The notes beneath the pieces are model-generated. The model was not told where the DNA came from, made no database searches, and saw only the letters and a program-made list of their open reading frames with translations. A program made the translations under genes and the position numbers. Positions 1 through 6,668 of a DNA stretch of 14,833 bases are shown piece by piece (position 1 is the stretch's first letter; every line of letters begins with the position of its first letter). Source of the stretch: an uncultured Rhodocyclaceae bacterium (GTDB lineage Bacteria; Pseudomonadota; Gammaproteobacteria; Burkholderiales; Rhodocyclaceae); assembly GCA_903930805.1 (NCBI GenBank), contig CAIYZZ010000191.1:1-14833 (forward strand). The letters run 5' to 3'.

Positions 1-273
1 CGCGTTGATGAATTGTGGGGACCGAGCGGTTCCGCCACATTGACCCAGGAACACCTCGCACCGCTGACAACGCTGGTCTGCGACGTACTACTGCTCGGCA
101 CTGGCCGCAAGCAGCGCTTCCCGCATCCCGCACTGTTGCGCCCGCTGATTGAAGCCGGTCGCTGCATCGAAATAATGGACACGCGGGCTGCCTGCCGCAC
201 CTACAACATTCTCGTTGCCGAGGGCCGGATAGTGGCTGCGGCGTTGATCATCGAAACCGATTCCACTGACTAA
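1..273 (+). CDS. Mth938-like (DUF498/Xcc1710-type) protein, 5' end cut off by the window
   Basis: The reading frame is open from base 1 to a TAA at 271-273, so the N-terminus lies outside the window. About 90 residues are visible. The segment LLLGTGRKQRFPHPALLRPL, then an IEIMDT strand and AACRTYNILVAEGR, is the conserved core of the Mth938-like/DUF498 fold. The family is small and cytoplasmic; its biochemical role is not established in bacteria, although a eukaryotic relative (NDUFAF3) helps assemble respiratory complex I. The stop overlaps the start of the next gene (TAATG at 271-275), so the two are probably translationally coupled. There is no signal peptide or membrane segment in the visible part. 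The family call is fairly secure; I assign no specific function. Confidence 0.8.
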   Translation, partial: RVDELWGPSGSATLTQEHLAPLTTLVCDVLLLGTGRKQRFPHPALLRPLIEAGRCIEIMDTRAACRTYNILVAEGRIVAAALIIETDSTD

Positions 274-1232
274 TGCCTGCCGCTCGCCAGAATCAACACA
301 ATCCCTTGCGCATCGCGCTGAAGATCGACGTTCCAACCTATCGCGCCACTCTCGAAGGGGTACCCACGCTGGCAGACATTCTGCGTCGACACGGTGCCGG
401 TGCGAGCTTTGTTTTTGCACTCGGACCCGATCGGTCCGGCCGGGCAATCGGCCATCTCGGCAGCCCTCATCTGCATGGCCGTGCTACCCATACCTCGCTG
501 TCAGGCCATTTCGGCCTGCGCTCCCTGTTGTATGGCAGCCTCCTGCCGGCACCAAGTATCGGCCAGCGCTGCGCGGACATACTACGCAAGGTGCGCGATG
601 ACGGCTTCGAGGTCGGTCTGCATGGCTGGGATACTTTGGCCTGGACGGCGGAAGTGGAAAATGCCGACACCGCCTGGAGTGAAATCCAACTCAAGCATGC
701 TGTCGAATCCTACGAACAGATTTTCGCCTCCCCCCCCAAACTGCATGCTGCCCCCGGCTGGCGTTCGAACCCCCACAGCCTGCGCCTGACCCAACGCCAG
801 GGCTTCACTTACGCCAGCGACACTCGCGGCCGCCACCCATTCGTACCCGTCTGGAACGGCGAGATCGTCCGCTGCCCGCAATATCCGACCACCCTGCCCA
901 CACTTGACGAACTCGCCGACCGTGCCAAGCCTGATCCACAGGCGTTATGCGACCAGTTGCTGGCACTGACGGCCGAACCTGCGCCCACAGGTCACGTCTT
1001 CAGCCTGCGCGCCAGACAAAATACAGCGCAGCATGTCGATCTGATCGAGGCGCTGCTGACCGGCTGGCGCGAACAGGGCTACGAACTCACCTCTATTCAG
1101 ACGCTGGCCGCCGGCCTCGACATGGATAAACTTCCCCGGCATGAAGTTGTGGTCGGTACGGTGCCGGGACGTTGCGGTACCCTGCTGTTGCAAGGCGAAG
1201 AATTTCTGTCAGCCTGGAGATATTCCCCATGA
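273..1232 (+). CDS. ArnD-like polysaccharide deacetylase family protein, metal ligands apparently altered
   Basis: 319 residues, NodB/polysaccharide deacetylase fold. The protein resembles ArnD, the 4-deoxy-4-formamido-L-arabinose-phosphoundecaprenol deformylase of lipid A modification, along its length: LKIDVPTYRATLEGVP (residues 16-31), FVFALGPDRSGR, VGLHGWDTLAW (about 114-124), APGWRSNP and YASDTRGRHPF. The likely catalytic Asp19 is kept. By eye, two metal-ligand positions differ from E. coli ArnD: the Asp two residues later is Pro21, and the second His of the HxxxH motif is Thr121, leaving His117. The enzyme may therefore be inactive or changed in specificity. No other arn gene is in the window, so the true substrate is unknown. 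The ATG at 273 overlaps the upstream stop, and the gene's own TGA overlaps the start of the next gene by 4 bases. Confidence 0.8.
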   Translation: MPAARQNQHNPLRIALKIDVPTYRATLEGVPTLADILRRHGAGASFVFALGPDRSGRAIGHLGSPHLHGRATHTSLSGHFGLRSLLYGSLLPAPSIGQRCADILRKVRDDGFEVGLHGWDTLAWTAEVENADTAWSEIQLKHAVESYEQIFASPPKLHAAPGWRSNPHSLRLTQRQGFTYASDTRGRHPFVPVWNGEIVRCPQYPTTLPTLDELADRAKPDPQALCDQLLALTAEPAPTGHVFSLRARQNTAQHVDLIEALLTGWREQGYELTSIQTLAAGLDMDKLPRHEVVVGTVPGRCGTLLLQGEEFLSAWRYSP

Positions 1233-2674
1233 ACGCCAAACGTGCCACCAAGCCAGCCAGAGCAGGCAAAACTACCAAGCTGTTCGTGCTCGACACCAAC
1301 GTGCTGATGCACGATCCGACGAGCCTGTTCCGCTTCGAGGAGCACGACATCTACGTGCCGATGATGACGCTCGAGGAGCTCGACGCCAACAAGAAAGGCA
1401 TGTCAGAAGTGGCGCGCAACGCGCGCCAGACCAGCCGCATGCTCGACGAGATCGTCAGCGGCAGCGAAGAGTCCATCAAGAACGGCATTGAACTCGCCGC
1501 GCCATCGCACGATCTGGCAACCGGACGACTATTCCTGCAGACCGAGGCCATCAACAATGTACTGCCTTCGTCCCTGCCGACCGCACGCGCTGACAACCAG
1601 ATCATTGGCGTGGCGATGCACCTGCATGAGAGACAACCGAAGCGGCCGGTGATCCTTGTCACCAAGGACATCAACATGCGCATCAAGGCCCGCGCGCTGG
1701 GCCTTGACGCACAGGACTACTTCAATGACAAGGTACTGGAGGATACCGACCTTCTCTACACCGGCAGCCTCGAACTACCTCAGGATTTTTGGGATACGCA
1801 CGGCAAGGGGCTGGAGTCATGGAAGAAGGACAGCCGCACCTACTACCGCATCAAGGGCCCGCTTTGCCCCGACCTGCTGGTCAATGAGTTTGTCTGGCAG
1901 GAGGGGCCGCAGCCCCTGCAAGCCTGGGTAAAAGTCGGTGCTGGCAAGACGGCGGAACTCGAAACCCTGATCGATTATGCCCACACCAAGAATGCCGTGT
2001 GGGGCATCACGGCGCGCAACCGCGAACAGAACTTCGCACTCAATCTGCTGATGAACCCCGACATCGATTTCGTCACACTGCTCGGCCAGGCCGGCACCGG
2101 CAAGACGCTGCTGACGCTGGCTTCCGCTCTGACCCAAACCCTGGAACAAAAGCGCTTCGCTGAAATAATCATCACCCGTGTCACCGTGCCGGTGGGTGAA
2201 GACATCGGTTTCCTGCCGGGCACCGAGGAAGAAAAGATGACACCGTGGATGGGTGCGCTGGAAGACAACCTCGAGGTGCTCAACAAACCGGCCGAGGAAG
2301 GCGAAAAAGCCGCAGGCAGCTATTCAGGTGACTGGGGGCGCGCGGCGACCATGGATCTGATCAAGAGCCGTATCAAGGTGAAATCACTCAACTTCATGCG
2401 CGGCCGCACTTTCCTCAACAAGTTTCTCATCATCGACGAGGCGCAGAACCTGACGCCAAAGCAGATGAAAACGCTCATCACCCGCGCTGGCCCCGGCACC
2501 AAGGTCGTCTGCCTCGGCAACATCGCACAGATCGACACGCCCTATCTGACCGAGGGATCATCGGGCCTGACCTACGTCGTCGATCGCTTCAAGGGTTGGG
2601 CGCATTCCGGCCACATCACCTTGCAGCGCGGAGAACGTTCACGCCTCGCCGACCACGCTGCCGAGGTGCTGTAA
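1229..2674 (+). CDS. PIN-PhoH fusion ATPase (PhoH2/YlaK type)
   Basis: 481 residues from the ATG at 1229, which has GGAG nine bases upstream and a 4-base overlap with the deacetylase stop. A PIN ribonuclease domain comes first (about residues 17-150, LFVLDTNVLMHDP with acidic Asp22). The PhoH P-loop ATPase domain follows, with Walker A GQAGTGKT at 286-293 and Walker B FLIIDEAQ with Asp403. PIN-PhoH proteins are cytoplasmic; characterised mycobacterial PhoH2 is an RNA helicase/RNase, so an RNA-processing role is likely here. Longer in-frame starts from 1172 would run into the upstream gene and are less likely. The gene ends 58 bases before the corrinoid module with no clear terminator between, so read-through into the module is possible. 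Confidence 0.92.
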   Translation: MNAKRATKPARAGKTTKLFVLDTNVLMHDPTSLFRFEEHDIYVPMMTLEELDANKKGMSEVARNARQTSRMLDEIVSGSEESIKNGIELAAPSHDLATGRLFLQTEAINNVLPSSLPTARADNQIIGVAMHLHERQPKRPVILVTKDINMRIKARALGLDAQDYFNDKVLEDTDLLYTGSLELPQDFWDTHGKGLESWKKDSRTYYRIKGPLCPDLLVNEFVWQEGPQPLQAWVKVGAGKTAELETLIDYAHTKNAVWGITARNREQNFALNLLMNPDIDFVTLLGQAGTGKTLLTLASALTQTLEQKRFAEIIITRVTVPVGEDIGFLPGTEEEKMTPWMGALEDNLEVLNKPAEEGEKAAGSYSGDWGRAATMDLIKSRIKVKSLNFMRGRTFLNKFLIIDEAQNLTPKQMKTLITRAGPGTKVVCLGNIAQIDTPYLTEGSSGLTYVVDRFKGWAHSGHITLQRGERSRLADHAAEVL

Positions 2675-2706
2675 AGCCGTCCCCCGGTTGGCGGCAAGCC
2701 CGCACT

Positions 2707-2731
2707 CGCCGTCCCGCCAGCGCCGACTTTT
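2707..2731 (+). repeat. 25-base direct repeat, left copy (flank of corrinoid module)
   Basis: Begins CGCCGTCCCGCC and ends GCGCCGACTTTT. It matches bases 9171-9195 at 24 of 25 positions in the same orientation; the only difference is A at 2719 against G at 9183. This copy ends one base before the RACo start codon. The two copies bracket the five-gene module exactly. It could be a scar of insertion or one member of a dispersed intergenic repeat family. Confidence 0.85.
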
Positions 2732-2732
2732 C

Positions 2733-4334
2733 ATGGCTACCCTGCTGATTCATCACGCTGCCGGTGACCAGCATCTCGAGGTCACCGAAGGTCAGTCTGT
2801 ACGCGATGTGCTGGATACCACCGACCTGCGCGTGCGCGCCGCCTGTGGCGGTACCGGCACCTGCGGCGCCTGCGTGATAAAACTCATCGGCGGCGAAGTC
2901 AGCGCACCCACTGTCGCCGAGTACATGAAGCTGACACCCGACGAGCGCGCTGCCGGCACTCGACTCGCCTGTCAGCTGCGCCTCAAGGGCGACGCCGAAA
3001 TCCTGCTCGATCAGCCCGCGCCGCCCTCGCACTGGAAAAGCATTCCGCCGGAGAACCTCGTCGCATCCAGCGGCAGCCTGCCCGATTTGGCGGAAAATAT
3101 CTATGGCGTGGCAGTCGATCTCGGCACGACTCATGTCCGTGTTGCCTTGTGGGATCGCAAGCACGGCAAGCGCATCGCTACACGACGCGGCCCCAACCCG
3201 CAAGGGGCATTCGGCGCCGATGTGCTGAACCGCCTCGACGCCGCGCGCACCTCTCCGGCACGCGCGGCCGAACTGGCGAAACTCGCTCGCACGGCGATCG
3301 TTCAGGCGGTGCGCGACATCCTCGCCCGCGATGTCGGCGAGGTGACACCAATGCTGGCCGAGATTGGCCAGGTGCTGATCGTCGGTAACACCGCCATGCT
3401 GGCCTTGCTGACGGAACATGGCGGCGCGGCACTCCTCGCTCCCGCCCACTGGCAGCAAGCTATCGACTGCCGCCCACCCGATGCCGCCGCCTGGCAGGCG
3501 CAGTGGTACATGCCCCATGCCGACATCGTGCTGCCCGATCCGGTGGCGGGTTTCATCGGCTCCGACCTGGTCGCCGACCTGGTCGCCACGCAGCTTACCG
3601 CGGGACCGGCGGGAGCGATGCTGATCGATGTCGGTACCAATACCGAAATCGCCTTGTGGGATGGCCAGCATCTGCACGTCACCTCGGTACCGGGCGGTCC
3701 GGCCTTCGAGGGTGTCGGCATCCGCCATGGCATGCCTGCGGAGCCGGGGGCGATCTGCCGGGTGCATTGCGCTGGCGCCGGCTTCGTCTGTGAGACGATC
3801 GGCGGCAGCACGGCGCGGGGGATTTGCGGTTCCGGGCTGGCAGATGCCGTCGCCGTGCTGCTAGCCAAGGGCACGCTCAAGCCCTCCGGCCGCTTTGCCA
3901 TATCACCCGGCCCCGACGGCTTTGCCCTCGACCCTGGCAACCCGAAGAGCGCCATCACCGGCATCGATGTCGATGCCTTCCAGCGCGCCAAGGCGGCAAC
4001 GGCGGCAGCGATGGCGCAACTCCTGTTGCAGGCAAACATGCATTGGAACGATCTCTGTCGTCTCTGCGTCTGTGGCGCTTTCGGCCACACGCTGGACATC
4101 GCCAACGCCCAGGCCGTTGGTCTGCTGCCGCCACTCGATCCTGCTCTGATCGAACTGTTTGCCGACGCCAGCTTGTGCGGGTGCGAGCAGGTGCTACTTG
4201 CCGCGCAGGGAGAGGATGTGTTCGCGATGTTGACGGCCAAGGCCAAAGCGATCAATCTCTCACTGGTGTCGGGCTATGAAGAAAGCTACATCGATCATTT
4301 GCGTTTACGCCCGATTGTCATGAACGGGAAGTAG
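2733..4334 (+). CDS. Reductive activator of corrinoid proteins (RACo-like; 2Fe-2S + DUF4445/ASKHA)
   Basis: 533 residues from ATG 2733. The family restores corrinoid proteins to Co(I) after accidental oxidation, using ATP and an electron from its own iron-sulfur cluster. An N-terminal ferredoxin domain (residues 1 to about 95) carries Cys38, Cys44, Cys47 and Cys80, spaced X5, X2 and X32, which is the adrenodoxin-type 2Fe-2S pattern. The ASKHA domain follows: phosphate-1 motif VDLGTTHVRVALWD with Asp129, LIDVGTNTEIALWD with Asp299, then PGGPAFEG, GICGSGLADA and a C-terminal CGAFGH. It is cytoplasmic. Characterised RACo is roughly 100 residues longer, so this is a compact form. No good ribosome binding site precedes the ATG, but the ferredoxin strand begins right after it; an upstream TTG at 2688 is less likely. 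It is the first gene of the module, followed closely by the corrinoid protein. Confidence 0.9.
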   Translation: MATLLIHHAAGDQHLEVTEGQSVRDVLDTTDLRVRAACGGTGTCGACVIKLIGGEVSAPTVAEYMKLTPDERAAGTRLACQLRLKGDAEILLDQPAPPSHWKSIPPENLVASSGSLPDLAENIYGVAVDLGTTHVRVALWDRKHGKRIATRRGPNPQGAFGADVLNRLDAARTSPARAAELAKLARTAIVQAVRDILARDVGEVTPMLAEIGQVLIVGNTAMLALLTEHGGAALLAPAHWQQAIDCRPPDAAAWQAQWYMPHADIVLPDPVAGFIGSDLVADLVATQLTAGPAGAMLIDVGTNTEIALWDGQHLHVTSVPGGPAFEGVGIRHGMPAEPGAICRVHCAGAGFVCETIGGSTARGICGSGLADAVAVLLAKGTLKPSGRFAISPGPDGFALDPGNPKSAITGIDVDAFQRAKAATAAAMAQLLLQANMHWNDLCRLCVCGAFGHTLDIANAQAVGLLPPLDPALIELFADASLCGCEQVLLAAQGEDVFAMLTAKAKAINLSLVSGYEESYIDHLRLRPIVMNGK

Positions 4335-4345
4335 GGGAAGCTGCC

Positions 4346-5017
4346 ATGCTCGACCACATCGTCAAGGCCTACAGCGAAGCTGTTTTCGAAACCGACAAGG
4401 AAGGCGCCTTCGCGGTGGTCAACGCTGCCCTGGACACCGGCATCTCGGCAGAGGATATCGTCTTCAAGGTCGTCATCCCGGCGGTTGAGGAAATGATGTC
4501 CAACATCACCAAGGATCCGGACGCCAATCTCGCCCAGCATTTCATGACGGCGCAGATCGCGGCCGAAGTCACCGAGAAAATGCTGACGCAATTCAAGCAT
4601 CCGCCAGAAATTATCGGCCGTGTGGTCATTGGCACAGCGGCGGGAGACCTGCACTCGCTCGGCAAGCGCATCGTCATGGGTTGCCTCAAGGCGCTGATGG
4701 TCGAGGTCACCGATCTCGGCGTGAATGTGCCGGCGGAGAAGTTCGTCGATGCAGCCATTGCCCAGGATGCTCAAGTGATTGCCGTTTCGGCCATGATGGT
4801 GCACACGGCTACCGGCGAGAACGGCGCGCGCCGCGTGCGGCAGATTCTCAAGGAGCGCGGGCTCGAAAACCGCTTTCGGCTGGTCGTCGGTGGCGCGCCC
4901 TATCGCTTCGACAACGAACTTTACAAGACGGTGGGCGCCGATGGCTGGGCACCGGATGGCGTCAATGCCGGACGAATGATTATCGACCTGATCAAAGAAG
5001 TCAGGGCTTCATCATGA
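4346..5017 (+). CDS. Corrinoid (B12-binding) methyltransferase protein, MtaC/MtbC-like
   Basis: 223 residues. It is the methyl carrier: cobalamin held in the protein takes a methyl group from one methyltransferase and gives it to another. The N-terminal helical cap domain (residues 1 to about 88, AQHFMTAQIAAEVTEKML) is followed by the Rossmann-like B12 domain. DLHSLG at residues 101-106 is the DxHxxG motif, with His103 as predicted lower cobalt ligand (base-off/His-on). VIAVSAMM and VVGGAPYRF supply the two later B12-loop motifs, so all expected binding elements are intact. GGGGAAG starts inside the RACo stop and sits 5 bases before the ATG, a strong ribosome binding site. The TGA at 5015-5017 overlaps the next ATG. 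Length and domain order are normal for MtaC/MtbC/DhaC-like proteins; the substrate system is not determined. Confidence 0.93.
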   Translation: MLDHIVKAYSEAVFETDKEGAFAVVNAALDTGISAEDIVFKVVIPAVEEMMSNITKDPDANLAQHFMTAQIAAEVTEKMLTQFKHPPEIIGRVVIGTAAGDLHSLGKRIVMGCLKALMVEVTDLGVNVPAEKFVDAAIAQDAQVIAVSAMMVHTATGENGARRVRQILKERGLENRFRLVVGGAPYRFDNELYKTVGADGWAPDGVNAGRMIIDLIKEVRASS

Positions 5018-6075
5018 CCCCGCTCGAAATCCTTGTCGCCGCCATCAACGGGTCGGCTGCACCGCGCATCCCCATCTTCTGCAACCTGCTCGACCAAGGT
5101 GCGCGCGAACTCGGCATGGCGCAACAGGAATACTACAGCAAGGGCGAATACGTCGCAGCGGGCCAGTTGCGCATGAACAAGCGCTACGGCCATGACAACG
5201 TCTGGAGCCTGTTCTACGTCGGCAAAGAAGCCGAGTTCTTCGGCTGCGAGAATATTCTTTTCGCCGACGATGGCACGCCCAACGTAGGCGACTTTGTCAT
5301 CAAGTCCTGGGACGACATTGCCAAGTTGGAAGTACCGGACGATCTGACGGCGCATCCGGCCTGGACGGAGACGGCCAACTGCATGAAGATTTTGCGTGAT
5401 GAGGTCGGCGCCACGCACCCGCTCTGCGCCTACATCACTGCATCCACCAGCCTGCCCGCCCTGCTGATGGGCATGGATAACTGGATGGAATTATTGATGA
5501 CCGGGCCGGCCGACTTGCGCGACCTGCTGCTGGCAAAGTGCGCCGAATTCTTCCAGAAGGAGGTCGCCGCCTACCGGGCTGCCGGCGCCAATGTGCTGGT
5601 CTATTCCACGCCCTTCGGCACCGCTTACTTCGTCGGCAGGAAGCGCTTCGACTCCTTCTCCATGCCCTGGATGAAGCGCGACCTCGCCCCCGGCGGCGTC
5701 GCTGGCATCGTCTATTACTGCGGCATGGCGCCTTTCAACGAGGTGATCCCGGCGGTGATGGACGAACTCGGCATCGCGATTCACTACGTCAGCCCACTCG
5801 CCGACCTTGCCGAGGCCAAGGCGATCATTGATGCCCGGCTCTCCCAGCACGGCGGCAGCGGGCTCACCTGCGGCGTGATCGACGATATCAAGCTGATCCA
5901 CTGGACGCCGGAGGAGACGCGCGCCGAGGTGAAGCGCATGTGTGCGATTGGGCACCCGGGCGGCAAACCCGGCAGCCATTTCCTCTTCGGCACCGGGGTG
6001 ATGCCGATGGCGATTCCCGAGGCGAACATCCAGGCCATGCTCTCTGCGGCCTTCGAATATGGAGCCTGCCCATGA
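5014..6075 (+). CDS. UroD/MtaA-family corrinoid methyltransferase, atypical zinc site
   Basis: 353 residues from the ATG at 5014 (ATGA overlap with the corrinoid gene). The protein has the TIM-barrel form of the uroporphyrinogen decarboxylase superfamily, in the branch with MtaA, MtbA and CmuA that transfers methyl groups to or from corrinoid proteins. Genuine HemE is unlikely because the gene sits between corrinoid partners and lacks the heme-pathway context. MtaA/MtbA enzymes bind zinc through His-x-Cys and a distant Cys. Here the first motif reads YYCG (Tyr234, Cys236), and the region expected to hold the last Cys reads GTGVMP (Val329). Two of three ligands therefore appear changed; Cys310, His314 and His322 lie nearby and could substitute. 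It might be a substrate-side methyltransferase or a methyltransferase II with another acceptor. The reaction cannot be specified from sequence. Confidence 0.88.
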   Translation: MTPLEILVAAINGSAAPRIPIFCNLLDQGARELGMAQQEYYSKGEYVAAGQLRMNKRYGHDNVWSLFYVGKEAEFFGCENILFADDGTPNVGDFVIKSWDDIAKLEVPDDLTAHPAWTETANCMKILRDEVGATHPLCAYITASTSLPALLMGMDNWMELLMTGPADLRDLLLAKCAEFFQKEVAAYRAAGANVLVYSTPFGTAYFVGRKRFDSFSMPWMKRDLAPGGVAGIVYYCGMAPFNEVIPAVMDELGIAIHYVSPLADLAEAKAIIDARLSQHGGSGLTCGVIDDIKLIHWTPEETRAEVKRMCAIGHPGGKPGSHFLFGTGVMPMAIPEANIQAMLSAAFEYGACP

Positions 6076-6668
6076 ACGCGCCGATCACGCTGATTGGGTG
6101 CGCCATCCTGCACAAGGAAGTCGATTACCTGATCAAGAAAAATGGCTGGCGGGTGGAAACCCACTGGTTGCATTCGGCCCTGCACAACTATTTCGATCGC
6201 CTGCACAACGAACTGGATGCCGGGCTCACCAACGAAGAGCATGCCGGCAAGCACACCATCGTGTTTTACGGCGCTTGCCACCCGCGCATGGATCAGTTGC
6301 TCGAAAAGCACCAGACCTGCCGCACGCATGGCCAGAACTGCATCGTCATGTTGCTCGGCTACGAGAAATTCATGGAGGAACTCAGCCAGGGCGCCTACTT
6401 CCTGCTGGAGGATTGGGCACTGACCTGGGAACCGATGATCACCGAATGCTTCGGCAGCAACCTCGCCGTGGTGCGCGAAATATTCCATAGCAGCCACAAG
6501 AAAATAATCGCCATTCGCACGCCCTGCTCCACCGATTTCAGCGCGGCGGCCGCGGCCGCCGCGGCTTTCGTCGACCTGCCGCTGGAGTGGATGGATGCAG
6601 ACCTTGGCCACCTCGAAAAGGTGCTCACGGAATCCATTGCCGAACGCGAGCGGCAGGACAAAACATGA
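6072..6668 (+). CDS. DUF1638 domain protein
   Basis: 198 residues, ATG at 6072 overlapping the methyltransferase stop (ATGA). Family features seen: an N-terminal [10 protein letters not shown] strand with Cys10, a central [13 protein letters not shown] with the Cys/His-rich stretch that follows, a [24 protein letters not shown] segment in the DUF1638 pattern, and further Cys in the second half. The Cys/His content suggests metal, cofactor or thiol chemistry, but the function is not established to my knowledge. There is no signal peptide or membrane segment. DUF1638 genes occur beside corrinoid methyltransferase genes in other microbes, so a role in methyl transfer, cofactor handling or corrinoid protection is reasonable. 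An Ala8 run at residues 158-165 is encoded by a GC-only palindrome. The stop overlaps the kinase start by 4 bases. Confidence 0.85.
   Translation: MNAPITLIGCAILHKEVDYLIKKNGWRVETHWLHSALHNYFDRLHNELDAGLTNEEHAGKHTIVFYGACHPRMDQLLEKHQTCRTHGQNCIVMLLGYEKFMEELSQGAYFLLEDWALTWEPMITECFGSNLAVVREIFHSSHKKIIAIRTPCSTDFSAAAAAAAAFVDLPLEWMDADLGHLEKVLTESIAERERQDKT
6542..6563. repeat. 22-base perfect GC-only palindrome inside the DUF1638 gene
   Basis: The arms are CGCGGCGGCCG and its reverse complement, with no spacer. It encodes most of the eight consecutive alanines (residues 158-165) of the DUF1638 protein. It could form a strong hairpin in the mRNA or be prone to replication slippage. Confidence 0.9.

Noticed and set aside
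2616..3767. Long - strand frame (383 codons) opposite the RACo gene
   Set aside because: It is a shadow of the strongly supported RACo frame, low in recognisable motifs and rich in Gln/Arg/Gly as expected for antisense of GC-rich coding DNA.
5014..6075. Uroporphyrinogen decarboxylase HemE
   Set aside because: The fold is shared, but the gene is locked between corrinoid-protein genes and the sequence follows the methyltransferase branch.
5784..6611. 275-codon - strand frame opposite the methyltransferase and DUF1638 genes
   Set aside because: It runs across two well-supported + strand genes and has no family features.
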